Assembly: GCF_905220565.1 (NCBI RefSeq) | Contig: NC_059417.1 | Span: 4,162,369 to 4,226,368, forward strand | Length of the DNA stretch: 64,000 nt | Source of the DNA: Melitaea cinxia | Taxonomy: Eukaryota > Arthropoda > Insecta > Lepidoptera > Nymphalidae | Direction: 5' to 3' | Shown: positions 22,201 through 34,825 of the stretch, in pieces | Position numbering within the stretch: the first letter of the stretch is position 1 | Layout of the letters: each line of letters starts with the position of its first letter | Notes under the pieces: generated by a model | Told to the model about the DNA's origin: nothing | Databases searched by the model: none | Seen by the model: only the letters and a program-made list of their open reading frames with translations | Position numbers and translations under genes: made by a program

Positions 22201-25200
22201 TTGGCTGGCTTACAGGGTCTAGTCCGAGACGCATGCGCTTAGCATTTAGGCTCTCGTTCTCGCACGCCTGCGCCAGGATGTGCTCTGCTTGTACCGACGT
22301 CAGGTGCGCTGGCGTTGGACGTACCTGAGATGTCAGAAAATATATTAGAATAGTTTGAATTAAAAATAAATAAATAAACATCTCACACTCAACGGCCCCC
22401 ACTATACACAAGCACAAACGCCCAGACCACGCAGACATCACAAACGTATGCCATGTGTTAGACCAGCAACCGTTAACGCAACAGCCACTGTGATCGTTGC
22501 ACTAACATGTCGTCACCAGCTAATCTCTTAAATAAGGCAGACAAGTCAAAGTATGATTTAGTAAATGGTCATACTTGAATTGAAATCATGGTAATATTTG
22601 GGAAACTCTATATTAGACTGTAGTTGTAATGTAGAAACATGAATTAATTTATCTTTTTGACAGTTACTTTAGTGGAGTTTTACCCTTAAATCTGAATTCT
22701 ATACAATAACTAATTTAATATGGAATCGTTTCTTTTTTTCATATTTTTCGGAAATTAACAAGAGTATCATAAATCAAGCAGAGATCGGACCCTCACCGCA
22801 GTATCCCAGGCATTTCCAGATGGAGTGCTTCCCCCGTTGCCGGTGGTAGGCCCATCTCCTCGGACTTTCTTATTTCGTCTACAACTTTTCAGATAAGTCC
22901 TAATACGTTTTCGGGCGCGCTCGGCAAATTCCGGAAATTGTCGCGTACAGGAATCTATTATGGCCTGGATCTTTTCCTTTGGCTGTTTTGAAATAGGAAC
23001 TATTCTGTCTAAGTTTTCATCGACGAAGAGACGAACGAACATCTAAAACAAAAGTAAAGTTATGTTATTAAATAATAAAATTTTGATATTTGAATTATCA
23101 ATCAATTAATAAAATGATGTTCAATGTTGGTTGATGACATTTTCATGCCCAAACCCTGTAGAAGCAGTGCGAACGTCACAACGGTTGTCTAAAAAAGCTT
23201 ATTAAAAAAACTTACATTGAAAGCTTTTAGTCGTTCCGGATCATGATGCTGAGGGTCGACTCTATCATCACTATCATCATCCGATGCGCCACCATCATCA
23301 TCATCTTTCGTACGATCTGATGACGAAGTCTCGTCATGTGTTGATGCGGGTTCCACCGGTGTTGCTGATCCGACGTGGATTGGACTCTGCAAATATTATT
23401 CTTTTGTGTTACAAATAGTACGAGTATATTGATGACATAACTTAAACTAATTTGTACTTGAAATGTGCTTCAAATTATTTATAGATATAGATTAGAGTAC
23501 AGAATATTGTTGATCCTACAAACATAAACGAATTAAACAATTAAATGCCCATGTTTGTTACCTAAAAGGGCACCTATTCTACCTACTCATTTAACATCCA
23601 ATCAAAATTAATAATTTTATTTTCATTGAAATAAAGACTATTAATCTGAAGCAGTTTAATAAAATAACTAGATAAGATACAAAAAGCGGAAAGTCGAACT
23701 GACTGACTGACATACTGAAACGATATTAGATGTACGGAATGACGTCAAATGTACGAACTCTTTATTTTCGGTAGACAAGCAAACATCACTTTATGAGATG
23801 GATGATCATTTACCATAAATTAAGAATAAAGATTCGCTTGTTTGCCTTCAATTTCCATAAAACGAAGATTCTAGAAAACTCTAGTAGTAAAAGGAAATAT
23901 ATGAAACGTTGCTCAACCTTAAAACTCACCGAGTGCCCTGTAGCGAGAGGGGTGGGCGGTTTGGGAGGTTTGCTGCCCAAGCCGAGGGCGCTATGATAGG
24001 ATGCCCATAAATCTGCCATGCTGTCTGTACCACTCTCTGTCATGTCACCATTGCGACCTGGAAGCACCATAGAAAAGGTTTACTATAGTTCTTACTGTCC
24101 ACCTACTTTTAAAAAAAAAAAAAAACATTGACAAATATAGAACAAAAAAATATATAATGCACACAATATTAATCCTCTGACATTATCTAAGCTTTAAATC
24201 ATAGGATGTATTTTCCATAAATTAACATATTAATTACGTTCGTAGCGTTTATCTATTTTTTGTTCGTTAAAAAAAGGTTTGCACTTTGTGGCCTTGCATA
24301 AATATTCGATGCGATGAAATGTCATTATGGTCTTTACCTATTATAAGTAATTAAGAGTCTACATAAAAATTACCTTAACATAATTTTAATTAACAAATAT
24401 TTTATTATCATGTTTAAAAACGATTGAAGTTACTTTGTAGTGTAAGTGGCGACCATAAAAATATAATATGCTATGAATATAAATATTAAATTTATCATCT
24501 CTTAAATATAACTTGATTACACTAAATTCCTCGTGTGGTACTCATACCTGTATGTAATATAGAATTTTTTTATTCTACCTTAAACTGAATACAACTTTTT
24601 CGCTCTCTCTTTGTCGTCTCATCTCGACAGACTAAAGTTGTTTGAATTCAAGTTAAGAGTTTACAGTTGTATAATCATAAATATTCAAAAGAAGTTTTTG
24701 TTTTATTTTTATACAAACCGTATATTTAAAATCATCATATCAAAAATTTCGATCTAGCGGGAACATCGTTCTATAGCTTAATTGGCTAAAGCACCGACAC
24801 GGTCAGTCGGAGTTGCAGGTTTGCTGGAACAGTCGATTTTTGACATATTGGTGGGTAACACGAAAAAAAATTGTACGTTATAATTTGTATTGTAACTTTG
24901 TATGTATATTTTTTATTTTAAATTTATTAGATAAACCTTATATGTTGTTCTGTAAATGTTACGTTACTGCGTAACATATAAATGTCGTATGAATGCTTGT
25001 AATTAGGACTTCATGTAAAATGTACCGACATAAATCCACGGATTAAAGACGACAATAGAAGAAGCATATACGCGAGTTGAGAGCGCTACGTTTAATCATT
25101 TTTCCAAAATCTTTTTTGCAATTAGAATTAAAAGTAATTTTGTTTTCCTAACTACATTATATTTCGGTAAAAATATACAATTCAATGGCATTAATAAGTA

Positions 25201-26776
25201 AGGCTACTATAAAGAAGTAGTCTCAATTCCTCTTGAAATGTTAGTTGCATATAAATTTTACTTGCGTGAAAAAAGTCGCAATTTTCGTTTTAAAATAATT
25301 ATTATGTATTCATAGTCAGTCACTAAGGCGGCAGAAATTAATGATGGTGTGCAGGAGGCACCCGAGGGACCGGTGCATCTGCTAGCTAAATGTCAACTCA
25401 AACGAGTCTCGAGCCTATAAATAATTTGAGGTGCCACGGAACGTCTGCGCCCCTGGTGCCTACGGTTCTCTCGATATGGCTTCGTGAGCCAATAAAAATA
25501 GCGATTGCCATGGAAATTATGCAAGTACACTCACTTGAAAAAGTGGAGAACAGGATATTTTAAAAGAACATATTAATTTCCCGTTATTTCGCTACTTTGT
25601 TGTGCTTTGTATTTGTTTCTTTAATAATCATTATTTGGTTCTCGAGTACTCCTACAAGTTTTTGGATAAAACAATCACGCCATTAAAAACATCAAATGAA
25701 ACGGATGCATATATATATTTAAGAAGTAGACATAATACACACATAGGTGTAAAAACAAGTCAACAAATTATTTGGAACTGTAATTTAGATAGAGCTACCG
25801 CATATTTTTAATCATTTTTTATGCGTGGTACAGAATAAAAAAGTGTAGTCTTTTTATAATTATAGATCATAGATACGTTTAACGTAGAACATATTAAAAT
25901 ATAATTATGTCGCTAACTTTTTGTTCTAACTTTTTATTACTACTATTAAAAACTTAGAACATCATAAAAATTCGTATTTTTAAAATATACTCGTCAGTAC
26001 CAAATTTGATTATTAATTATGGTTAAAAGATCACATAACACGTTGAATAACCTTTTTTGTTACGGGTTACTTGAAATTATTTTTAGTAATATTTGCTTAT
26101 TTATGGCGATGAACGTACTTCATCATTATCTCGAAATACCTCGAATCTTATGCCACCATATTTGTGTGCGCCGTAAACGTATTTATCATAGAGATTACGT
26201 TTATTTAGTATGTGACATTTTTAACCACTACATACCTCTGCGCTTCGCCATAATTGGCTTTAGTGTATTCGAAATATAAACGTCATTGGTACTTTAACTT
26301 TATTAGTTATTCTAAATCGTAATTTACCTTGCGTCTGGCTGTGATAATTCCACGCCAGCAACATCATTTTCAACTTCTCTGCATCTTTCGCGTAGCCATG
26401 ACCTGCACCAGATCACATTCGCCAATCAATTTTTAAAATTTGGAATAACCATATAAAACTTTTAAACTAATAGCCAATTAAGAGGGTTTTTTTAACGAGA
26501 CACTATTTTTGTTTTTAGTTTTACAAATCGCGTGTGCCTCATAAAATACCTAATATTGATTTGATGCAAGCCAGCTAGTTTTAGAAATTGGGAACTTATA
26601 ATATTATATCGGTCACGATAATATTAATTTTCCATTAAAATTTTAATAATTTGTTTTGTTTACTATTATAGTGACTGATATTCTAAATGAATTCCAGTAA
26701 AATTTTATTGCGCATAATACTCACCAGCAAAATTGTCATCATCATTCATATCTGTTGGTTCTGGAGTTAAATTGTC
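19300..26776 (-). CDS. NOL4: NOL4/NOL4L-like nuclear protein, 11 conserved coding exons
   Basis: Exons in transcript order are 26725-26776, 26328-26402, 23930-24057, 23216-23386, 22797-23042, 22178-22324, 21048-21256, 20617-20697, 20236-20309, 19880-19969 and 19300-19526. Phases agree throughout. The signature is the exon starting MFVRLFVDENLD...VPISKQPKEKIQ...KSCRR, preceded by ERLKAFN and followed by RPTPAHLTS and KRMRLGLD. The last 30 residues (VRQLITGYRESAAFLLRSAD...) are nearly as in vertebrate NOL4. PTDLS lies near the start of the last exon. The exon at 21048 codes a Ser/Ala/Gly-rich linker with high GC, the exon at 23216 an acidic Asp/Ser stretch. All donors are standard except GTCAGT after 22178. 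With the candidate first exon at 52768 the protein is 516 aa. The long-isoform N-terminal domain of vertebrate NOL4 was not found in the window. Function is poorly known; nuclear or nucleolar, probably chromatin or transcription related. Confidence 0.94.
21320..21575 (-). repeat. Repeat family B copy
   Basis: Starts TAGGTCGGCAAACAAGCGCA and runs through AAGCGATTACCGTAGCTTAT, GGAGCTCTGGTCACC, ACCAACAGGAACACAACA and CTTCTGTAAGGTCGAGG to GCTGCTCCATA. NOL4 intron upstream of exon 21048-21256. Confidence 0.85.
22385..22505 (-). repeat. tRNA-derived SINE fragment
   Basis: Begins CTCAACGGCCCCCACTATAC like the 680 copy, then a CAGACATCACAAACGTATGC body and a reversed head (AACCGTTAACGCAACAGCCA). It lies about 60 bases from the acceptor of NOL4 exon 22178-22324. 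Confidence 0.5.
24765..24870 (+). repeat. SINE family E copy (tRNA-like)
   Basis: TTCTATAGCTTAATTGGCTA resembles box A, then GCACCGACACGGTCAGTCGG and a decayed box B before GTCGATTTTTGACATATTGG. The family recurs at 27865-27975. NOL4 intron. Confidence 0.65.
25320..25500. promoter_or_regulatory. GC-rich island in NOL4 intron, candidate regulatory element
   Basis: A sharply bounded GC-rich block (GGAGGCACCCGAGGGACCGG, GTCTGCGCCCCTGGTGCC) in very AT-rich DNA, with a perfect TATAAATAA at 25416-25424 on the + strand. It matches no repeat elsewhere in the window and has no long frame. It could be an enhancer, a promoter, or the remnant of an unrecognised repeat. Confidence 0.35.
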
Positions 26777-27494
26777 CTGAAACAATTAAAAACACAAAAT
26801 TAATTACGTTAATATTAATCGATTTTCATACTCAATTAACCTGTTACTTAATCTATTACAATAAGTACTAGTATTGTCCTACGCAACTGTTCCTCTTTTA
26901 TGTGCAGCATTTGCTAGAACGGTGCTCAGATAAAGCGATAACCAGGCGAGCATGAGTTGGTTAGTATTAAATAATTAATAAATTAGCGAACCGGCCGTCG
27001 GGTCGGGTCATCGCTCCTACCCGCGAACGCAAATCGATAGTGTTTCAAATGGACATGCCACTAAATATAATTCCACGTAAGGACTGTATCCCCGGTGCAG
27101 TTGACATTTAAAGTATATTTGGTTCCAGGTCTGTAAAAGCTATTTTTAAAATTTTCTTTTGTATAAACTCTTTTCTATATCCTTTTCACAACCCTGACTC
27201 AATAAAGTACATGTATAGTTTTTGGAACGAAGTTCCTTGTCGCGCGGTACACGCACTGAGCGGGATGGGAGCGAGATCGAAAAAAGCGTAACAAAAGACC
27301 TATTCTCGACACTACTAGTATAAAATTAGATCTCAACCATATGTATCATATTTTAGTTACTACAAAAGTGTTATTAAAAAATGTTTAGAATTTCCTAAAG
27401 TGTGGGTAACACAAAAATAAAATCGTACAAATCAAAAATAGCATGGTGTCGTCTCCTGTCAATGATTTTCATTGTAATATGGAACTTTTTTAAT

Positions 27495-27795
27495 ATCCGC
27501 CGCGTTGGCGCAGCGGTCACAGCCATGGATTGTACCTTGTTGCGCTAGTGGTGGCGAGTTCGATCCTCGCACATGACAAACATTTGTATTTACCATACAG
27601 GTGTTTGCTGTGGTCTGGGTGTTTGTGCAGTCCTAGTGGGTCTCCCCACCGTGCCTCGGAGAGCACGTTACACTGTCGGTCCCGGTTGTTATCATGTACA
27701 CCTGAGCAGCGTGGTGGATAAAGCTCTGATCCTTTTCCTACATGGGGAAAGAGGCCTATGCCCAGTAGTGGGATATTAGAGGCTGAAGCGATGGA
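27495..27795 (+). repeat. SINE family C, full copy with tRNA-like head
   Basis: The head CCGCGTTGGCGCAGCGGTCA carries a pol III box A (TGGCGCAGCGG), and GGCGAGTTCGATCCTCGC is box B, about 55 bases apart as in tRNA genes. The body holds CACCGTGCCTCGGAGAGCAC, CGGTCCCGGTTGTTATCATG and CCCAGTAGTGGGATATTAGA. The long body and the second conserved region mark it as a SINE rather than a tRNA gene. Confidence 0.85.
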
Positions 27796-27864
27796 AGTTT
27801 GAATAGTTACGGGTTTCTGTAAGGACCTTACTATAGACGGCGCCACGTTCGCTTAGACCGAATA

Positions 27865-27975
27865 TAAAATATCAAAAATTTCGATCTAGCGAGTACTAGA
27901 GTGCTAGAGCACCGACACGGTCAGTCGAAGTTTCAGTTTCGATCCCCGCTGTAACGGTCGATTTTTGATATGATA
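27865..27975 (+). repeat. SINE family E copy (tRNA-like)
   Basis: GAGTGCTAGAGCACCGACAC and GTTTCGATCCCCGCTG (box B) before GTCGATTTTTGATATG match the copy at 24765. It lies 70 bases after the SINE C copy, so two SINE families sit side by side. Confidence 0.7.
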
Positions 27976-29027
27976 TTAAAAAATGTTTAGAATTTCCTAA
28001 TGGTTGGGTAACACAAAAATAAAATCGTACAAATTACAAAAGTGTTATTACTGTGATTGAAAATGATCATGATTAAATCTATCTAAACTTTTGTTTATTT
28101 TTTTAATAAATAATAATTAATGTTTATTTTTAAAATTTAAAATTTGCTTATAACTAACACAATAAAACCGCCTTTGCATATTGTCGGTGTAACCTTTTGT
28201 TAATTTTATTTTTGTAGTGCTGTGTTTTTTTTCTTCTTTTTTTTACTATGTAAAAGTGTTTGACTATAATATTTATTATGCAAGAAAGTAACAAATAAAA
28301 ATAATCAACAATTTAGTGTTTGATTTATCATTGCTTATTTTAATTTTATTTATTTATTCCATTTACAGCTTTGTGCTTATTACGTATACCCTTTACTCTT
28401 AGCATTAAATATTTAAATAGATATGAATATATTTTATTATAATTTTTTTCAAATTTAACTCTGTTAATTTATGAGCGTACAGCAAACGTCAACCAAAAAA
28501 GCCGTTTTTTTTTCTATTAAGGCGTGCGAAAGTCGTCATGAGTAAGTAATAAGGATAAAGGTGAGGTTACAAATATCGAAGTTGTTTCAACTGACGTCGC
28601 TTAATGTTTATTTTATTTAATGTCTACGTAATAAATAAAAACGTATTGTACTCATTTCAGTGTAAACAACATAACATTGTTTCGTATTTTGACGCAATGC
28701 TCGACAAAACTCGGTTAGCCAGCTGCCGCGGGGACGCCATTATTTTTGCCAAGCAGGCAAAAACACTGCATTTACTATTTGCTGCTTATTCACTAGCTGT
28801 TTTAGGGCTTCAGCGTATTTTTAGATGTATAACGTAAACCGAGGTGTATTTCGCGCACGATATTTTAAGGTAAATAAAAACTATTTTTCGAGTACCTTTT
28901 AATTTGTAAAATATACACACAGTTCACGTGGTTTTATGTAAAAACAGGATTTTATTTTTACAGACCTGTATTTTCTTGTTTTTCTCAATTTTATTTCAAA
29001 TGTACGAATTAAGGTATGCATGTTATA

Positions 29028-29302
29028 TTGACGTAAGGCACAGCAGGATACTCGTATATCTTGTTCAAAATCTGGAGCAGCCATTCTGGGTAACTAACTC
29101 ACTTAACCTTACAGATAATCACAGCTAAATAATACTGCTTTCAAGCAGTGTTGCATTAATGTGATGAGTGACCAGAGCTCGTAAGGAGGTAGTCGGCAAC
29201 GCGCTTGCGATGCTTCTAGCATTGCAGGCGTCTAGAGTCTACAGTAACCGCTAACCATTGGGTATGCCTTACGCTTGATTGGCAACCCAGTTGTATAAAA
29301 AA
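29028..29302 (+). repeat. Repeat family B copy
   Basis: GTAAGGCACAGCAGGATA, TGGAGCAGCCATTCTGG, ATCACAGCTAAATAATACTG and GTCGGCAACGCGCTTGCGAT follow the family B order, with more changes than the 46128 copy. Confidence 0.75.
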
Positions 29303-29467
29303 AAAACGTAAATATAAACCAAAACGTAAATGTTCATATCAGATCACAAACTCAACTGAACATCATCCATCACAAATAAATGGAGATGACTCGATGATTG
29401 TTTAACCTTTGTGCTCCGTTTACAATTGCATACTAATCCGTGTAGGGCGATAAAATGTCACCTTCTA

Positions 29468-29580
29468 ATAACGACGAATTAGTGTAACGGTCACAGCAAC
29501 AGACTGTTGCGCTAAAGGTTAAGGGTTCGATTTCCGCTCATGACAAATTTTTGTAGTGGCAATATAGACGTTTGTCGTGG
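29468..29580 (+). repeat. SINE family C, head only
   Basis: ACGAATTAGTGTAACGGTCA (decayed box A) and GGTTAAGGGTTCGATTTCCG (box B), then TTTTTGTAGTGGCAATATAG. The body is missing. Confidence 0.6.
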
Positions 29581-31009
29581 AAAAGATATTTATTATTTTA
29601 GTATGTACTTTTTTAAGGATTGGAGCAGGAATGTCATGCTATTGAGGATTTCCTCAACTAACAGCGATTCAAAAGCTAACTGAGCAAAGAAATTTTTGAT
29701 ATTTTTGAATTACTTTGTTTGTGACGAATATAGCCAAAACAAAAACTAAAATCATATAGCGTACAATAATTTTATTAGTACTACTTCTCGAAGGGGTTAT
29801 AAATGACAAAGTAAAGAAGCGCCATTTTAGCACGCTCAATTTCACGGCTAGCGTCAACTTACGAAAACACACAAAGATTTCATTCAACAAGTGGCCGAAT
29901 TCGATACAGTTTGAATCGTGAGATTCCTGCGTAAGATTTTGATAGTTATTACAATAACGGTAAGGTTGTTTTTCGTTTATTATATTGTTATACAAATTAA
30001 ATTTACGTTAGATTTCTAACGTTATATTTTAGTAGAATCTATAAATAATAAAGTAAGCACCGATTTGAGTACGGATCAGTCTTTAGGAATGAATTAATTT
30101 ATTTTTTGACAAATGGTCTTTTTATTTAACCTTTTGTAAAACTTTAGTGAATGAATTGGCAATTTAAGAATGTTTTTAAATTGACTAAAAACAATCCCCG
30201 TAGCATCTATCTTTATATATATATTATATGTACCTCTATATATTAACTACGTTATTAACTACGTTACATATATTAACTACGTTAAATAAATAAATAAATA
30301 ACTGCATACTAGTAGGTGTTTAAAACAAATTACATTTTATTTTTTGATTTTAATTTAATTTTGATTTTGAATGTAATTGTAATTTTGATTCTTAGTTTTT
30401 TTAATTGTGATTTTTATTTTTTTTTTAATTTATTTTTTTCATAATGCCCGTATTGATTTTTGAATTTCTTTATTGATTACTTTTTTTTCCCTCTAAATGG
30501 TTGTTAATCAATTTATGGTAATGTTTTTAGTATTTTTATTAAGTTTTTAATGTGAAGCATCTCTTCTGAACTTTGTTAAATGTTCTTTTTTAATATCGGA
30601 AACTATTTTTGGTTAAGTGATACTATTGTGTTTTGTATTTGTGTATATTAATGTAATACCGTTTGTTTCCAAAAAAAAAATACACTTTTACTTCATTCCG
30701 AAAGAAATTTTCAAATAAGACGTACCTAACTCACTTCCGACGCTCCCTGTATGCTTTGTATGACGTTTCTGTAAGCAATTGTTTGCTTAACTTCTGAAAC
30801 GTACTGAGTATTATAATTTAAAAAAAAAAAACTTTGAAATCACGGTCTACAGTTGGCGGAAAAATCGGTAAACAAACATAAAAATAATATACTTACATAG
30901 AACCTCCTCCTTTTTATAGTCGTTTAAATAGTTAATGTGGACATAATTATAAAAATCGTTGAAAGGACGTTGTATGGCCTCTACTTACATCATTGCATAG
31001 TATTACACA

Positions 31010-31220
31010 GTCGCTTCCCGCTGTCTGTATGCTTAAAACTACGCAACGGATTTTGATGCAGTTTTCTTTATTAGTAAATAGAGTGATTCCAGTTGAAGGT
31101 TTATATTCTTTATTAGTAAATAGAGGTATTCCAGATGAAGGTTTATATCTATAATACATGCATATAGTATAGGAAAACTGACAGTTTTTGCAATCGTGCG
31201 AAGCCGGGGCGGGTCACTAG
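31010..31220 (+). mobile_element. Helitron-like element, 3' end (CTAG)
   Basis: CGCTGTCTGTATGCTTAAAA and AAAACTACGCAACGGATTTT, then GTGCGAAGCCGGGGCGGGTC ending in ACTAG|T. A tandem duplication of about 50 bases (TTCTTTATTAGTAAATAGAG, twice, 31068-31145) lies inside. Non-autonomous; no helicase. Confidence 0.6.
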
Positions 31221-32699
31221 TATATTATAAAGAAGTACCTTAGTTTTATGTTTGATTGTGTATTTAACTCAAATTCTTCATTTTATAACATTATTAGAAT
31301 AGGGTTAAGCGTAACCTTTACAATAGTGCATTAAAGTTTTAATGAAGTGATAATAACAAGTCTAGGCATGATAATTACTATCGATTTTTAATAGAGAATA
31401 TATACAAAGTGCATCTTGACCTTTTAATATCGTTGTTTGTTTCTTTTTTTGTTCTGTTGGGCCATTTAATCTATTCATGCAATGACATTACAAGCACAAT
31501 AAAATTCTTAGCCTGAAGTTCTTCAAAGGATTTTCAGCTCAGACCAGAGACGAATTGCGGAAGTTTAGGAATCTCTTCTATTCTTCGTAGAATATTTTAA
31601 AAATCATTATTAAGGAATTTAATTTTAAGATACAAAAGCGTTTTTTAATCATAATTATAAAAATTTAAACTAATTAGAATAAAACAGAAAAATATTGTAA
31701 ATCTTAGGTATTGTTTCTAATTTTTATTACAATTAAAACCAAAATTTAGGTCGTTAAGTAATCATTCAAGTTGTAAACAGTTTGCGAAACAAATAAATCT
31801 GTAGACGAACCGAATGTTTAACCTCAATATTAAAACGACGTTCGTCATTTTCATACTGCTTACCTTGTAAATAAGAAAACGGAGAAGTTTTACAAAATAA
31901 ATAGTACGTATTGTTTTTTCTTTTTCAACTTTCTTTCAAAGCAGTGTGCCGGCACTAAGTCCGAATAATAAACACTTGGATCTAATCGTGTCACCTTCTC
32001 TAAGTACCAGGTGCACATAGACAGTTAGCAAGTTAGGTGGGGTGATATCGACCGTCTTAGGGCGGTGGCCAAGGACCGCATCTGCTATGCGGACACTAAA
32101 TATCCGTTGACCCTTCCGCACTTATGTATACCTAGTAACGTATGCCCATTGCAATTTAGTCGGTAATTAATTACACCTCAATGACAGATAAGGTTCAGCG
32201 ATGCGTTTGTACATAACGGGAATACATAATTACCGTATGTATATTGCCACAGCTATTGATGGATTAACTATTATCTATAAAAAACTACTATTTTTATGGT
32301 ATTTAGTTTTCTCTATGATCACGTTGGAAGATATTGCCAATGTTTTCTTCTAATATCATGTTAGTTTTTAAAAGTTTGAACAAGAATATATCGAATTTTA
32401 TGCTGTATGTTTAATTATTTTGACCGTATCAATGTTTTAATATAATTCTTTTCTCCAATTAAATTTTATGCAGCTCCGCCAGTTGATAGTCATTTTCAAG
32501 TTTCGAAGAGTTTTGGATAATTTCGTTTGCACCTTAGTAATTCATTCGGCGCCGCATTCAAACCGCTATTCCGCGAAAACCTGGGACGGGTCATCTGTCG
32601 ACGGGGAATAAATTGTGAAATAACCTAGTTTCCGATACAAAATAACTGCAAAATTCGGCATCCACCGCTTATATACCTACTGACTATGTACTGATACAT

Positions 32700-33380
32700 G
32701 GCCTATGTACCGCAGCGCCCCCTCGTGGACTCCCCGTGTAGTGCCACCCCGCGAATAGTGATGTGCTTATCAGAACCATCGATACCCGATTGTTGATAGC
32801 ACTGCAGCAGTTTGTACTGGATCGAATTACTATTTCTGAGATATTTTTTTCATAACATTAATAATATTTTATTATTAAATAGGAACTGAATTGTAAAATT
32901 CAATTCAGAATATACTTGTTATTTTGTACATAACATCTGGTGCAATATTATTCAAATTAAATAATTCATTTGTAAATTAGACTAAAGTCTAAAACAACAA
33001 CACAAAACAGTTAAAACTCAAATCATTTTCCTTACTCATCATCTGCTAGAAAAACAACCTTGTACTAAGAACAACTGCATAAAAGGCGTAAATAGACGCA
33101 ATTTAAAAACAATCTCAAACAAAGTCAATCAGCGGAAAACAAAAAAAATAGATTCCCACATCAATTAGTTTTGTCGATAACTATAATCATCGCACGGTGC
33201 GGCAATCAGGTGGCAGTCAGCGTATAATCATTAAATACCCGCGCGGGGTGATGACGCCCGCGGCACCACCCAACCCGCCCGCGCCCAATTATGAAAATAC
33301 GAACAAAATACATTTAAATTTCAACGTCAAAGGGTGCTTCGATTATCGATTGGATATATCGATAATATAGTCACATCCTT
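32700..33380. promoter_or_regulatory. GC-rich/CGATA-rich block, candidate insulator or promoter
   Basis: Contains a CTCF-like GCGCCCCCTCGTGG at 32715-32728, CGATA and TATCGAT cores near 32780 and 33350, and a GC block CCGCGCGGGGTGATGACGCC near 33240. It shares nothing with the repeat families here. CGATA cores are the type bound by BEAF-32/DREF in flies. No long frame. The function is inference. Confidence 0.35.
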
Positions 33381-34083
33381 ATTCTTTGTTTGTCAGAAGG
33401 CTCATTTAAAACCATCACTCAATCTCAATCAGCGTTACCTATACGGTAGATTGAACGCCATGAATATTTTAATTGTCCTTATAAGTGAAGTTCAGAAAAA
33501 CTAAAAAATGATCGTCGTAGTTGATACTGGAGTAAAGCAGTACTTATATCATATGAAAAAATAATTATTACTTTTTTTGTAAGTACAAATACAACGTATA
33601 TTTATAACATAAATTTATTTGCCTGTAGACGATCGTATCAATAAATAATTCGGAGAATTATAAATAGTCTGAAATAATATGATGCTGTGTTTAGAAAATA
33701 ACATATTTCTTCAAATGTTTCCAAGAATAACAACTACTCAATAATAATATTACCTTTTTTTATTATGTACATATACACTATATTTCATCGATTATGTCAA
33801 TAACAAGTTATTGGAAACAAAAATCAAAACACTTATTTTATTAAATCATTTCATTCCAATTAAATTAGTATTTAAACTTCATAACAATAAAACAATTTTT
33901 AAATATTGTTTCTATTTCAAAAACTAGTCTTCATAGTATGCACCGTAATACTGCAGAAGAAAACATAAATCTACATTTTAATCTTCAAAATATGATACCT
34001 ATATACATATGTCTTAAAATTAGTACTTGAGGTAATTATTTAGGTTTCCTGACAATGAAGTCTAAGGTCCACCTATACCGAAT

Positions 34084-34282
34084 CTTAATATATATAAATC
34101 TCGTGTCACAATGTTTGTCCGCGATGAACTCTTAAACTACTTAACCGATTTTAATCAAATTTGCACACCGTGTGCAGTTTGATCCAACTTGAAAGATAGG
34201 GTATATTTTGTTTTGATATATGTAATTATTATATTAAAAAAAAAAAAAAATAAGGCGATACGAAGTTTGCCAGGTCAGCTAG
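34084..34282 (+). mobile_element. Short Helitron-like element
   Basis: From TCTTAATATATATAAATCTC (TC start, preceded by A) to GTTTGCCAGGTCAGCTAG (CTAG end, followed by T), about 200 bases. The start is shared with the 50096 copy. The TC...CTAG ends with A and T flanks fit Helitron insertion. Non-coding. Confidence 0.6.
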
Positions 34283-34509
34283 TAATTGTATATATTTTTT
34301 TGTAACATTTAAAATGGTTGTAGTAAATTGAGTTTTATGAGAAATTATTTTACAATTATTTACTGAAATATAATCGTAGCTAATTATGAGTTTATTTGCA
34401 AATCATGCAAAATTGAAATAATCCTATTTATTAGTTAAGCTCAGATACGGATGTCAGTTAAGCTGGGAAGCTAAATAAATATTCTAAATATATTAATAAA
34501 TATTCCATA

Positions 34510-34825
34510 ATAAAGATTCTAAGAGAACGAAAGTAACCGACATAGCCCACAGAATCAGCACGTTGAAGTGGCAGTGGGCTGGTCATCTGTGCTGAGGACC
34601 AATGGCCGTTGGAGTAGACGGGTCCTAGAGTGGAGACCGCGTCCTGGCAAACGCAGTGTGGGACGTCCTCCGGCCCGTTGGACCGACGATCTACGTAAGA
34701 TTGCTGGTGTAGGCTGGATGAGGATTACGGAAGACCGGGATGTCTGGCGCGAACTTGGGGAGGCCTATGTCCAGCAGTGGACTACGATAGGCTGAAGTGA
34801 TTGATTGATTGAGTGAAAGATTCTA
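34510..34825 (+). mobile_element. RTE-type LINE 3' end with C-terminal coding remnant
   Basis: The frame through 34568-34795 reads GRWSRRVLEWRPRPGKRSVG, GRPPARWTDDLRKIAG and WRELGEAYVQQWTTIG, the conserved C-terminus of RTE-clade reverse transcriptases. It ends with GGCTGAAG and a TGATTGATTGAG repeat. A 1-2 base break near 34595 separates it from HRISTLKWQWAGHL in another frame. 5'-truncated, inactive. Confidence 0.85.

Noticed and set aside
24765..24850. Possible tRNA gene
   Set aside because: Repeated with the same flanks at 27865 and with a decayed box B, so SINE family E.
27495..27590. tRNA-like sequence with box A and box B
   Set aside because: It is the head of a SINE: the same body follows in other copies, and the acceptor stem does not pair.
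27517..27846. 109-codon - strand frame
   Set aside because: Antisense of a SINE family C copy; similar phrases appear in other copies.
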